This document shows positions 7,573 through 17,263 of a stretch of DNA of 51,538 bases, one piece after another. Location of the stretch: the NCBI GenBank assembly GCA_003353845.1, contig PIVT01000021.1, positions 1 to 51,538 of the forward strand, in the 5' to 3' direction. Every line of letters begins with the position of its first letter. Within the stretch, counting starts at the first letter, position 1. Source of the DNA: Pseudomonadota bacterium (GTDB lineage Bacteria > Myxococcota_A > UBA9160 > JADFDR01). A program made the position numbers and the translations under genes. The notes beneath the pieces are model-generated. The model ran no database searches and was not told where the DNA came from. It saw nothing but the letters and a program-made list of their open reading frames with translations.

Positions 7573-10500
7573 ATGATAATTGCCAGGGGAGTGCGGGACG
7601 CCGAAGAGCGGTTGATTCAGGAGGTGTTGCGCCTCGACTCGCAGAGAGGAGGCGAGTTCGCCGCCCTCGCACAGCCGATCCGAATCGTTGTGCCCTCAAG
7701 CAGTTTAAGGAAACACCTTTCGGCCAGCTTGGTTCGTCGGGCGGGACATTCGCTGCTCGGAGTTCGACTGCACACCTTGCGCGGAGTCGCGCAAAGCATT
7801 CTGGAGGCGGCTGGCGAAGATTCCAACAAGAGCGACTTCCTCTTTTCCCTTTTGTGTCGACAAGAGGTGGCCAAAGAACCCGCCTTGCGCGTGGCCTTGG
7901 AAGAACTCGAAGATGGATTTGGCGCCGTCGTAGGCACGCTCTCTGATTTGCTGGATGCGGGGCTGGAATCACCCATGGGTGATGCGCTCTTGGAATCCCT
8001 GGAAGAACTGTCGCCCTCCAGCACACAAGCCAAGAGCACCGTCTTGTTGCGGGCACAAGAGTTGGTGCGCGTTGCGGCTCGCTTGGGTCCCGCCTTGAAC
8101 GCTTTGGGTGGTGAGCGCACGGGTGATTTGTATCGCCGGGCCGCTGACTGTTATTCCCGGGATCCTGAATCCTGCCTTCCCGCCAGCAGCCTTTTTATCT
8201 TCGGCTTTGCGGACGTGACGGGTGTCGCCGGAGACCTGTTAGAGAGATTGTTGACCTACGGAAACACCAAGTTGCTATTGGATCTTCCGCCGGATCCCGC
8301 CCACCCTCAAGCCCTGGATGCAGGCGCTATTTTTGCGGATCGATTCGCGCAGCGTTTCGGGGCGTTTCCCAATGAGTCCAAACCTTTGTCCGAGTCCGGG
8401 GAAGAGACGGACACGCCCCTTCCAGCGCCCGGCTTGCATTGCTTCCAAGCCCCCGGGTCACGCGCTGAAGTCGAAGAGGTGGCTTCGCGGATTCGCGGAT
8501 TATTGGACTCCGGAGTGAGCGCTGAAAGCGTGGGTGTGGTGATCCGCCAGGTCGGACCCTATGCCAGCGACATTCGAGCCGTTTTTCTGGAGCAGGGCAT
8601 CCCCTACTCGGCTCCGGGTGAGTCGGGCGTGATGGCGGCACCCGGTCGCTGGCTCTCTTGTCTGCGTCAAGTGCTTCGCCATGGCGAACGGGTCGCTGTG
8701 GAGCCCTGGCTCGATGTGCTGGTGAGTCTTTCTACAGGCACGCAGAGAGAAGAGAAGAGAGAAGAGAAGAGGGAGGAGCAGAGGGAGGAGCCGTTAACCG
8801 CCTCGCAGCGCGAGTTGTTGCGTGTGGCCGCCCATGAAGCCGGTGCGGCGCGATTGATCAATCTGTCGGAGTTGTCTTCGCATGGGGTTGGGCGACCGCG
8901 GTTTTCACGCGGCATGGGCCTTCATCGTCAGGAAAAAGAAGACGGGGTTCTCTGGCAGTCTTTGAGTGAAAGGCCCGGCGCAGAGGAATGGAAGGCCTTC
9001 CTGCGGCAAGCACAGAAATGTGTCGACCTCTGGTCGAGTTGGCCACAGGACGCGAGCTGGGAAGATCACTGTGCGGCCTTGGCTCGTTTCCTGACGGAAG
9101 GGCTGGGCTGGCAGGAGGAGAACGACTCTCCGTGCCTTGATCTACTGCGGGCGCGTTTTCTGGCATTGGAAGGAGTTGCACCAAAAGATTGGCAGTTGAC
9201 ACGTGGGGAAGCGCGCAGTCTCTTTGCCCAAGCGCTGCTGGAAGTTGAAGAAGAGTTGCGCGCTGACCTGGGGGGCGAGGGCGCCGGTGTTCAAGTGCAT
9301 AGCGTGACCGACGCCCGATCGATTTCTTTTGCGCATCTCTACTTGCTGGGCCTGAATCGAAATCAATTTCCACGCAGCATTCGTGAGGATTCATTGCTCC
9401 CTGATTGGCTTCGCCAGCACATGGCGCAACTCTTACCTGAACTGCCGCTCAAGTTAAAGGCCGCCGATGAGGAGAAATTCTTGTTCGCACAATTATTGTC
9501 GGCCAGTTCGCAGGTTACGCTCTCATGGCAGTGCGTGGATAACGCGGGCAAAGAACTCGCTTTGTCGCCTTTGGTGATGCGTTTACAGATTGAAGGAGTC
9601 TTGCCCGAGGTGGCTGACTCCAGTGCGGTCGACCCGGTGGAGCGCTGGCGGGGTGGATCTGCGCAAGGCAGCTCTGAGGTGGCCTTGCGATACGCGGCGT
9701 TGACGGGAACACGTGAAGATTTTCAGCAGCTCTTACCCACGGCCTTGCAAGCGGTACAGCACGAGATGGGAAGCGATGAAGACATCGCGACCCTGGCAGC
9801 GGCTCGTTTCGAGGTGCTGGAAGAAATAGATTTGGATTTGCGCGGGGAACGAGGCCAGTCACGGCAATCGCAAGCGGGTCCTTATTTCGGATTTTTGGGC
9901 GGCCTCCGAGCGGAGGACCCTCGGAACAATCCTTTGTATGTCACCACGTTGGAAAGCTTCGCCAAATGTCCCTGGCAATCCTTACTTGAAAAAACATTGA
10001 AAGTTGCGCCTCCGCCAGATGCCTTGGCGGGCATCCCTGTGCTGGACCACTTGCTACTGGGGAATATGGTGCACCAGGTGTTGGAGCGAATCGTCCAACG
10101 CAGCTTGCCCGCCGCAGATTCGCTAGCTGACACTCGAGTTACCCTCAAGGAATTGGAAGGGGCCGAAGCCGTTTCAGTTACCTGGCCGAAGGAACAGGCG
10201 CTGGAGAAAATTCTGGCTGATGTTGTTCGGAAATCGGCCTTCCAAATGGGTGTACCCGGATGGGATGGGTTGTTGCTACGGCGATTGCGACCCCTTGTGG
10301 AGCGGGCCAAGGCACTGGATTGGGAAGAGGGTGCGCGCGCGGTTTCTTGTCTGGGAATTGAGGCGACGGGTGAAATTTTATTCCGTGACGCCAAGGGCCG
10401 TGATCGACCCTTGTTTTTCAGAGCCGATCGTGTGGACCGCGTCGAGCACGACGGCGAGAGCCCGTCGCTCTGCCTGGTGGATTACAAATCAGGTAAGAAC

Positions 10501-11016
10501 TTTGTGACAAAAAAGAAAGAGGCGAAGAGAGCCGAAGAACTGATCACGGCCATCGCCAGCGGAGTGAAAATGCAGGGCGCGGTGTACGCGCTATCGAAAC
10601 CAGATCTGACGGGCATGTATAAATTTTTGAGCGCAGCAACTCCGTTGGAAGAGGCGAACCTGGTGCTGCGTCGAGATGAGGAAATTGAGCGAGCCTTGAG
10701 ATCTGCGGTGAGCATCTTGTGGGAGGGCATGGAGAAAGGTGCGTACCTACCACGTTTGTTGGATGGCAAAGGGCGCGGATCGAAACTTTGCGATTACTGC
10801 GCTGTGTCCCAAGCCTGCGTGAAGGGTGATTCCAGTTTTCGGCAACGTCTTCTGGCGCTGCTCGGTGCACTTTCGGGAACAGACCTCGACAATACCCCTG
10901 CATTGGAAAGCTTTGAATCGCTTTGGTCCATGTCGACGGGCGATCCCCACGCGTCCTCGATTCCCGAGGATCGCTGGTTGTCCATTGAACATGAAAACCA
11001 GGGGGCGTCAAAATGA
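7573..11016 (+). CDS. addB: AddB-type PD-(D/E)XK nuclease subunit of a double-strand-break resection complex
   Basis: This protein of about 1147 residues partners the AddA-like protein encoded next. The N-terminal half resembles a UvrD-like helicase with a decayed nucleotide site: the expected Walker A is VVPSSSLRKHL, with no GKT. The C-terminal RecB-type nuclease shows Asp970 and Lys972 in LVDYKSGK and a Q-x-x-x-Y motif in KMQGAVYAL. Four cysteines (799, 1073, 1076, 1082; C...CxxCx5C) reproduce the iron-sulfur staple that holds AddB-type nuclease domains. AddAB complexes degrade and recombine DNA ends, as RecBCD does. The ATG at 7573 gives a natural start (MIIARG); a GTG at 7534 in the same frame would add 13 residues, and neither has a clear ribosome site. 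Residues 390-406 are a repetitive REEK tract. It overlaps addA by 4 bp. Confidence 0.85.
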   Translation: MIIARGVRDAEERLIQEVLRLDSQRGGEFAALAQPIRIVVPSSSLRKHLSASLVRRAGHSLLGVRLHTLRGVAQSILEAAGEDSNKSDFLFSLLCRQEVAKEPALRVALEELEDGFGAVVGTLSDLLDAGLESPMGDALLESLEELSPSSTQAKSTVLLRAQELVRVAARLGPALNALGGERTGDLYRRAADCYSRDPESCLPASSLFIFGFADVTGVAGDLLERLLTYGNTKLLLDLPPDPAHPQALDAGAIFADRFAQRFGAFPNESKPLSESGEETDTPLPAPGLHCFQAPGSRAEVEEVASRIRGLLDSGVSAESVGVVIRQVGPYASDIRAVFLEQGIPYSAPGESGVMAAPGRWLSCLRQVLRHGERVAVEPWLDVLVSLSTGTQREEKREEKREEQREEPLTASQRELLRVAAHEAGAARLINLSELSSHGVGRPRFSRGMGLHRQEKEDGVLWQSLSERPGAEEWKAFLRQAQKCVDLWSSWPQDASWEDHCAALARFLTEGLGWQEENDSPCLDLLRARFLALEGVAPKDWQLTRGEARSLFAQALLEVEEELRADLGGEGAGVQVHSVTDARSISFAHLYLLGLNRNQFPRSIREDSLLPDWLRQHMAQLLPELPLKLKAADEEKFLFAQLLSASSQVTLSWQCVDNAGKELALSPLVMRLQIEGVLPEVADSSAVDPVERWRGGSAQGSSEVALRYAALTGTREDFQQLLPTALQAVQHEMGSDEDIATLAAARFEVLEEIDLDLRGERGQSRQSQAGPYFGFLGGLRAEDPRNNPLYVTTLESFAKCPWQSLLEKTLKVAPPPDALAGIPVLDHLLLGNMVHQVLERIVQRSLPAADSLADTRVTLKELEGAEAVSVTWPKEQALEKILADVVRKSAFQMGVPGWDGLLLRRLRPLVERAKALDWEEGARAVSCLGIEATGEILFRDAKGRDRPLFFRADRVDRVEHDGESPSLCLVDYKSGKNFVTKKKEAKRAEELITAIASGVKMQGAVYALSKPDLTGMYKFLSAATPLEEANLVLRRDEEIERALRSAVSILWEGMEKGAYLPRLLDGKGRGSKLCDYCAVSQACVKGDSSFRQRLLALLGALSGTDLDNTPALESFESLWSMSTGDPHASSIPEDRWLSIEHENQGASK
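8744..8790 (+). repeat. In-frame polypurine repeat inside addB
   Basis: There are 35 consecutive purines (8744-8778), then one C, then 11 more purines. The tract is built from a 12-bp unit encoding R-E-E-K that degenerates to R-E-E-Q. A change of one unit would keep the reading frame. Confidence 0.85.
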
Positions 11017-14000
11017 ACGCCTTGCCAAGCGCTGAAATCAAAAAGCAGGAAAAGGAAAAACAAGAGATTCGCGCAGAAGATGCAAAGGCGCGCATCATGG
11101 CCCAGGCGGTGTTTGATCGACCCGTGGTGGTAGAAGCGGGTGCGGGCACCGGCAAGACCAGTGCCTTGGTCGCCCGGGTTGCCACCTGGTGCCTGGGGCC
11201 TGGCTGGATAAAAAAATCCAGCAGCGATGAGGGCCAGGACAGTACGCCAGAGGCCATTGCCGCGCGTGTCATGCAGGGCGTCACGGCCATGACCTTCACC
11301 GAGGCGGCGGCTTCAGAAATGGCTCAGCGTGTTGGTCAAGCATTTTCGGCTTTGGAAAAGGGCGAGAGCTTGCCTCTGGGCATCGATGCAGATGCACTGG
11401 ATAAGGCCATGTCGGAAGGGATGTCGAAGGGAGAGACGGCTGACTTGCCCGCAGTGCGCATTGAACGCGCGCGCTGTCTGTTGTTGGCCATCGATCGATT
11501 GAGAGCATGCACCATCCACTCTTTTTGTAAGCGTCTGCTCGATGAACACCCCTTGGAAGCTGGATGGCACCCCGCTTATCAAATCGATGCCCAGGGATTG
11601 GAGATTGAACGTGTCGTACGCGAGGTGCTGGAAGAGGCCTTGAAAGCGTCGATTCAGCGAGAGGACTCTGCCTTCTTGCGCTTGGCGGATCACGGCATTG
11701 AGCCCCAGAGTGTCGAGCAGGAACTGTTGCAATTTGTAAAGCAAAGAGTTCCCGCCGAAGCCTTTCAAGAGGCGCCGCTCTCTCACCCTCGTGTTGTGCA
11801 TGCGACCGAAGCTTTGTCGCACGCGCTTGAAAATTTGGGTCAGATAGCCGAACCCCATCTGAGTGGGGTCAAGGCGGGCAAGGCGAAAGTCGTGGCAGCG
11901 TTGATCGAGCCCACGCGGGAACAACTCCAACACCTCACCACTGCAGCGCAGGCTTCCGAAGAGAGTTGGTCACCCGACACGTTTTTCGATCTGCGCGATT
12001 GGTTGTCTGATAACTGGAAAGCGCTGGAGAATAAACTGAATCAGTGGAGGGCTGGTAAATTCTCCCAGGGTGAAAGCGATGCGTTGGGAGGGGAAACCGA
12101 CGGATTGAGAGAAGCCGCGACGGATTTTCTCATTCATCTCGATAGCTGGGCATCCTTCGAACCCGCAGTTCTGTCCGATTTGTGCGAAGTGATGGCCGAA
12201 GGTCTTTCGGTTTGCCACGATAGATTGCGTGCTCAGGGCATTGCAAGTTTTGAGTCGCTGATCTGGGGTGCACGCGATCTGTTGGTTCAAAACAACGAGG
12301 TGGCTGGGCGCGTTCGCTCCGGAATCGATCAGCTGTTGGTGGATGAGTTTCAAGATACGAATCCAGCTCAATGCGACCTCTTGCGCGCGATTGCCTTGAC
12401 GGGGGACGTGGACCGGCGCCCGGGTTTATTTTTGGTGGGGGATCCGAAGCAATCCATCTATAGCTGGCGACAGGCAGACCTGGCGGCGTATGACCGGTTT
12501 ATCGAAGAGCTTTCGGATGCAGGCGACCCGCGCGTTCGGCTTGCGGTGAACTTTCGCTCTAGCGAAGACGTGTTGGAGGAAGTGGCCAGGGTGATTCGCC
12601 CTGTGATGGTCGAAGAATACGGACTGCAACCGGCCTTCGTTCCCTTGCTGCCCAAAGAGTCTGCCTCTCAAGAGGCTCAGGAACCCATTGCATGCGGAGT
12701 GGAGTATTGGGTGCCCTGGCAGTGGGATTCGGGTGCGTCCGCACCCGTGAGCCAGCTGACACAACCGGAACTCGACCCGCTTGAGGCCCGCTGGCTGGCA
12801 AATTCAATGCAGACACTTCATTGCGAGAAAAGTGTTCCCTGGTGCGAAATGGGTGTGTTGACTCGTTCCAATGATCAAGGTGCGGAGGTGGTGCGGGCGC
12901 TGCGTGCCGCAGGCATCCCCTACGTCATCGAACAGGATCGAACCTTTTACCAGCGCCGCGAAATCATCGACGCCGCTGCCTTTGTCCGTGTGGTCTTGGA
13001 CCCCAGCGATAACCTGGCCCTCCTCACCTGGTTGCGTTCCTCTTGCGTGGGTGTGCCAGATGCCGCGTTGATCCCATTGTGGAAAGAAGCCTTCCCGAAA
13101 CGAACCCGTGCGTTCTTGTTGGCGGAGCCCATGGAAAGCGCTTCTGACCAGAATGGGAGGGAGCTGGGTTCGCCAGCCTTATCTGAAGCGTTGGCTGCAG
13201 TGGATCGCGCCGTGATTGAAATGCCGGAGGACGTGCCTGGCCTTGAGCGGATGCAAAGCTGGGACAAAGGGTTGCGATTTGGCTTGCTGGCGCTGGCGCA
13301 GTTGAGGAGGAGTTATCTCGTTGATTCCTTTGATGACTTCTTGGAAATGTTGCCCCGGATCTTTCTCCTGCAGGCCACCGAGGGTGCTCGCTATCCCGGT
13401 ACTCATCGGGTGGCCAACCTGGAACGCTTCTTCCGAGAGTTGCGTGATCTGTACATCAGTTTGGACGGCAATGTGAGCCAGCTTTTGCGGCAGTTGCGCA
13501 GCGACCTGGCGGGCGGTCGGCAAGCGGAAGCGACGCGCCCCCGTGCAGGGGTGAGTGACTCCGTTTCCGTGATGACGATTCATAAATCCAAGGGATTGGA
13601 ATTTGAAGCCGTGTTTTTGCCCGGTTTGCACAGGCAATCCAAGGGGGATGACAAGAAGGACAGTCGAGCAGAGAAAGTTTCTGTCACTGGAAGGAGCGAA
13701 TCCGAAGATCAGGATCTGCAATGGGAATGGCGCTTACTGGGTCGCTCGACACTGGGGTTTGGAGAGGTACTGCGCAAAGAGAAGGAGAAATCTAGCGTTG
13801 AGCGAGTGCGTTTACTTTACGTTGCCATGACGCGCGCCAAGAAACATCTCGTTTTATCGGGTAAATGGAAAGAGGAGGCGGTCCCGATCCCCCCGACCCG
13901 AGCCAGGTCCTTTCTGGACCTTGTTGCCTCGCGAGAAGCGGATGTGCCCGATTTGAATTTGATGATGATCGACTTGCAGAAGCAGGGCCAGAGCCGGCGG

Positions 14001-14804
14001 GAGCAGGCTGACACAAGCTGGTGTTTCCCGAGTCTCTCCCCCGAACTCAATGCGAAATCCAAGCAGGATGTTTCGAATCTCCCCAGCCTTTGCATCGAAA
14101 AGGAATTGGAGGCGGCACGGGCTGCGGAATCCTTGCGCCAGGAGCGGCGTGCCCAAGCTCGCAAGCGAATGCTGCGCGAATTTGCAGGCTCGCCTTCAGG
14201 GCTCGCTCCTACGAGGATCGAAAGGCTTGAGAAGGCTTCTCAAACGGACGAAAAACAGAGCCGTTCGTCCTGGGCAGCAACGGTGGGAACCGCCATCCAT
14301 GCCGCCTTGGAAGCCTTTGAATTTCCCCTGGATCCACAAGAGGCATGGGCGCGGCAAAGCGATGGTTTGGCGAATCGGCTGCAGGCTTCGCTTCCATCGA
14401 CGCAGATCCCAGAAGCATTGGAGGCCGCAAATTCTTTGTGGGAGGGGTTCCGAGAGGGGCCTTTATTCCCACTTTTTCTTGAGGCCGGAAAGTCGGAATG
14501 TGTGCGAGAACTCGATGTGTTGATTCCCGTGGATTCCGAGGAGGAGAATGGGCCCGTGGCTGTCTACAGCGGATCCATTGACCTGTTGTACAAGGATGCG
14601 TCCGGTGAAGTGGTCGTGGTTGACTATAAGACGGATGCCGTGGGCGATGCCAAGCAGGTTCAAGAACGCGCGGCCTCTTATCTTGAACAAGGTCGCCTGT
14701 ATCAGCGCGCGGTTCGAGAAGCTCTCGGCCTGGAGAAAGATCCGCGTTTCGAACTTTGGTTTCTTCGTCCAGGCATCGTGTGGTCACTCGACAGCGCGCT
14801 TTGA
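11013..14804 (+). CDS. addA: AddA-type helicase-nuclease (UvrD/RecB superfamily)
   Basis: This 1263-residue SF1A helicase is fused to a C-terminal RecB-like nuclease. Walker A is AGAGTGKT at residues 42-49. Further motifs are MTFTEAAASEM, VDEFQDTNPAQ (Walker B), GDPKQSIYSWRQAD, VNFRSS, MTIHKSKGLEFEAVFLPG and LLYVAMTRAKKHL. The nuclease site has Asp1204 and Lys1206 in VVDYKTDAV, preceded by GTAIHAALE, which carries the conserved His. It acts in the cytoplasm with the AddB-like protein to unwind and resect double-strand ends before RecA loading. Its start overlaps the addB stop (ATGA, 11013-11016). A RecB-type assignment is less likely because the partner has the AddB iron-sulfur cysteines and no RecC/RecD genes are present. 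Confidence 0.9.
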   Translation: MNALPSAEIKKQEKEKQEIRAEDAKARIMAQAVFDRPVVVEAGAGTGKTSALVARVATWCLGPGWIKKSSSDEGQDSTPEAIAARVMQGVTAMTFTEAAASEMAQRVGQAFSALEKGESLPLGIDADALDKAMSEGMSKGETADLPAVRIERARCLLLAIDRLRACTIHSFCKRLLDEHPLEAGWHPAYQIDAQGLEIERVVREVLEEALKASIQREDSAFLRLADHGIEPQSVEQELLQFVKQRVPAEAFQEAPLSHPRVVHATEALSHALENLGQIAEPHLSGVKAGKAKVVAALIEPTREQLQHLTTAAQASEESWSPDTFFDLRDWLSDNWKALENKLNQWRAGKFSQGESDALGGETDGLREAATDFLIHLDSWASFEPAVLSDLCEVMAEGLSVCHDRLRAQGIASFESLIWGARDLLVQNNEVAGRVRSGIDQLLVDEFQDTNPAQCDLLRAIALTGDVDRRPGLFLVGDPKQSIYSWRQADLAAYDRFIEELSDAGDPRVRLAVNFRSSEDVLEEVARVIRPVMVEEYGLQPAFVPLLPKESASQEAQEPIACGVEYWVPWQWDSGASAPVSQLTQPELDPLEARWLANSMQTLHCEKSVPWCEMGVLTRSNDQGAEVVRALRAAGIPYVIEQDRTFYQRREIIDAAAFVRVVLDPSDNLALLTWLRSSCVGVPDAALIPLWKEAFPKRTRAFLLAEPMESASDQNGRELGSPALSEALAAVDRAVIEMPEDVPGLERMQSWDKGLRFGLLALAQLRRSYLVDSFDDFLEMLPRIFLLQATEGARYPGTHRVANLERFFRELRDLYISLDGNVSQLLRQLRSDLAGGRQAEATRPRAGVSDSVSVMTIHKSKGLEFEAVFLPGLHRQSKGDDKKDSRAEKVSVTGRSESEDQDLQWEWRLLGRSTLGFGEVLRKEKEKSSVERVRLLYVAMTRAKKHLVLSGKWKEEAVPIPPTRARSFLDLVASREADVPDLNLMMIDLQKQGQSRREQADTSWCFPSLSPELNAKSKQDVSNLPSLCIEKELEAARAAESLRQERRAQARKRMLREFAGSPSGLAPTRIERLEKASQTDEKQSRSSWAATVGTAIHAALEAFEFPLDPQEAWARQSDGLANRLQASLPSTQIPEALEAANSLWEGFREGPLFPLFLEAGKSECVRELDVLIPVDSEEENGPVAVYSGSIDLLYKDASGEVVVVDYKTDAVGDAKQVQERAASYLEQGRLYQRAVREALGLEKDPRFELWFLRPGIVWSLDSAL

Positions 14805-14827
14805 CCCCAAGACGAAACTACACAGGA

Positions 14828-15589
14828 CTACAAGGGGTTGGGCACGTCGATGAATTGCGCGTCGATGCCCGTCTCCTGGCGGAGCGCAGAGGCAACCCTG
14901 CGCGGACCAAAACGCTCTGTGGCGTGATGTCCCGCAGCGATGAAGGCGACACCGGTTTCTTTGGAAATGGCTTGAACCCATTCCGTGGCCTCCCCTGTCA
15001 GGAAGAGATCTGCACCGGAGTCCACGGCTTCGTACAAGAGGTCGGGCGCCCCACCGGAGCAAATCGATACTTTTTGAACCTTGTGTTGTGGCTCGCCCTG
15101 CGCGAAGAGAATGGGACCGATTTCAGTTTCTACGCGGCGACAAAAATCCTCAAAGCTGACCGCGCTTTCGAGCAGACCCGCGAACCCGATGAGTTGGCCT
15201 TTGTATTCACCAAAGGGTCTGCGCGTGTCTTCAGATAGGCCCAGGGCCTCGGCCAGACCGGCATTGTTTCCCAAGCGGGGATGGGCATCCAAGGGTAGAT
15301 GGTACGCGAAGAGATTTAATTCGGCGTTTACCAACCTGGAGATGCGCTTCCCCAACCAGCCGGAGATGGTTTGGATACCGCCCCCCCAGACGAGTCCATG
15401 GTGTACGAATAAGGCATCCGCTTTCTCTTGGATCGCCCGTTCAATCAGTTCTGCGTTGGCGGATACCCCGCAGATTATTTTTTCGATCCCGGCGCGCCCT
15501 TCGACTTGAAGTCCGTTGTGTGCGGCATCTTCGAAGTTTTCGGGCGAAAGCCAGCGATCCAAGAGTTGATGGAGTTCGGGTCGCTGCAT
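14828..15589 (-). CDS. Nif3-like dinuclear metal-centre protein (YbgI/YqfO family)
   Basis: This is a 253-residue Nif3-family protein. These proteins form hexameric rings with a two-metal site; some are annotated as type 2 GTP cyclohydrolase I, but their physiological role is unsettled. The N-terminal block DAAHNGLQVEG is typical. Metal ligands are visible as the His pair in FVHHGLVWGG and the C-terminal GHHATERFG, which supplies His and Glu. The start at 15589 has an AGGAGA site 4-5 nt upstream; the longer in-frame start at 15679 adds 30 unrelated residues and would run back almost to the next gene. It is convergent with addA, with only 23 bp between the stops and no terminator-like hairpin. 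Confidence 0.9.
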   Translation of the reverse strand: MQRPELHQLLDRWLSPENFEDAAHNGLQVEGRAGIEKIICGVSANAELIERAIQEKADALFVHHGLVWGGGIQTISGWLGKRISRLVNAELNLFAYHLPLDAHPRLGNNAGLAEALGLSEDTRRPFGEYKGQLIGFAGLLESAVSFEDFCRRVETEIGPILFAQGEPQHKVQKVSICSGGAPDLLYEAVDSGADLFLTGEATEWVQAISKETGVAFIAAGHHATERFGPRRVASALRQETGIDAQFIDVPNPL

Positions 15590-15675
15590 CTTGTCTCCTG
15601 GCGAAGGGGTTTTAAGAGGAGCCCAACGCACTTGTGAGTCTAGCGCGTTTCTCGCGCGTTTCTCGAAAGGCAGGC

Positions 15676-17115
15676 TCATCCATTCAGGGGCATGGCGATA
15701 CTGAAGCGCGTTCCAGTTGGCGAAGTTTCAACGCGTAGATCACCTCCGAATCGCTGTACGATGCGGTAGGAAATGCTGAGGCCAAGGCCGGTGCCCTGGT
15801 TTGGGTCTTTGGTCGTAAAGAAGGGATCGAAAATTTGCGAGAGAGTTTCTTCCGAGATCCCAGTACCGTTATCCGAGACGTGCAGTAGCACTTCTTCACC
15901 CGACCATTCGGTTGAAACAATGATTTTATTATTGTCGAGGTCATCGCTGGGAAAAGCTTGCAGGGCGTTAATCAGGAGGTTCAGCAGAACCTGTCGATAG
16001 AGCCGGCCGTCTCCAATGACCAAGGGGACGGGCTTGAGCTCTTGGATCAGGGCGGCCTTATTGCTCGCTTTGTGTTGGATCATACGCACGACGGAGCGGG
16101 TCACTTCGCACAAGTCGACCTGTTCGATGTTATTGCTGGCCGGGCTTGAGAAGGTGGTCAAGTCATTGACGATATTGCGCACATGATCCACGCCTTCGCG
16201 GCACTCTCCGATGACTTCGAAGGCTTCATCAAGGTATTCAGGCGTTTTGCAGAGTTGTTCCAAGTGGTTCAAGTTGCTGGTCAAGTAAGCCATGGGATTA
16301 TTGATCTCGTGGGCCACGCCAGCAGCCAGGGTACCGATGGCAGCAAGTTTTTCACTTTGAACGATTTGCATATCGAGGTGTCTCAATTCGCGGGTGCGTT
16401 CGTCAACCAAAGCGGCCAGGTTGTCGGACTGATGTTCCAAAGCGGTGACGGAATCGACAATGGGTCGCATGACGATGGCGGAGACAAAGAGAAGTGTAGA
16501 GGAGTATCCCCAGAACAGGAGCGGAGGGAACGCATAGAGGCCCGCACCGACTGCGACGTCACTTAAACCCGTGGTCCACCAGATGGCCAGCGTCAGCAGA
16601 ATCATCTTGGGAGAGATTTCACAGGGCTCGGGATCTCTCAGTAGAATACGCGTGCAATACGCCCCAGCAAATGCGAGAGGGATGTAGGGGACAGCGTCGG
16701 CGGTAGTGAGAATCGAAGCGGGGGGGCCGGGTAGCAAAAAGGCCAGCGCCGAAAGAGGTGCGCCGAGGAGTACGGCTGCACCCGCCGCGGTGGATAAGAG
16801 GGCGTAGACGTCGAAGGCTTTGACGCTGGTTGGGATCTCGATTTTGCGCAGCTCACAACTGAAACGCAGGATGCTGAAGATGAGGAGCAGTGTGGCCAGG
16901 GCGTGCGCGCATTGAGCCGCCGGTGAAGCGGCAAATTCGGGATGTAGAACGCGAGAACACGCCGTTGTGGCGCTGCCGGCGATGCCCGCGGCACCGATGG
17001 CAAACCAGAGGTGGATCCGTTCGGTGCGTCGAAGCAGAAAAATCCAGCCGTGAAAGATTGCCGCGGAGATGGCGATTACCGTTGTAACTAGCGGCATCAG
17101 CAGGTAGAAATCCAT
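15676..17115 (-). CDS. Membrane sensor histidine kinase (NtrB-like transmitter)
   Basis: This is a 479-residue kinase. Residues 1-220 form about seven hydrophobic segments with no extracytoplasmic domain of any size, followed by a short coiled coil (residues 225-255). The transmitter has the H-box His269 in [13 protein letters not shown], the N-box [11 protein letters not shown] (378-387), G1 VSDNGTGI, the F-box FDPFFTTKD and G2 GTGLGLSI. The H-box type HEINNP is that of NtrB/AtoS-like kinases, which often act on sigma-54 activators, but no response regulator is encoded next to it. It is transcribed away from the peptidase-like gene at 17264, with 148 bp between the starts. The input signal is unknown. 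Confidence 0.88.
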   Translation of the reverse strand: MDFYLLMPLVTTVIAISAAIFHGWIFLLRRTERIHLWFAIGAAGIAGSATTACSRVLHPEFAASPAAQCAHALATLLLIFSILRFSCELRKIEIPTSVKAFDVYALLSTAAGAAVLLGAPLSALAFLLPGPPASILTTADAVPYIPLAFAGAYCTRILLRDPEPCEISPKMILLTLAIWWTTGLSDVAVGAGLYAFPPLLFWGYSSTLLFVSAIVMRPIVDSVTALEHQSDNLAALVDERTRELRHLDMQIVQSEKLAAIGTLAAGVAHEINNPMAYLTSNLNHLEQLCKTPEYLDEAFEVIGECREGVDHVRNIVNDLTTFSSPASNNIEQVDLCEVTRSVVRMIQHKASNKAALIQELKPVPLVIGDGRLYRQVLLNLLINALQAFPSDDLDNNKIIVSTEWSGEEVLLHVSDNGTGISEETLSQIFDPFFTTKDPNQGTGLGLSISYRIVQRFGGDLRVETSPTGTRFSIAMPLNG

Positions 17116-17263
17116 CTTGGGCTTATCGGGTGCTGGATAGATCAGGTTTAGGGCTTGCAGGGAGTTCAGGGTTGTTCTTCTCTATGACTAGGGTGATTTC
17201 GCGAACTATTTGATTAATACTGGAAGCGGCACTTCCCCCATGCGGTCGAGAAGGAGGTTGGAC

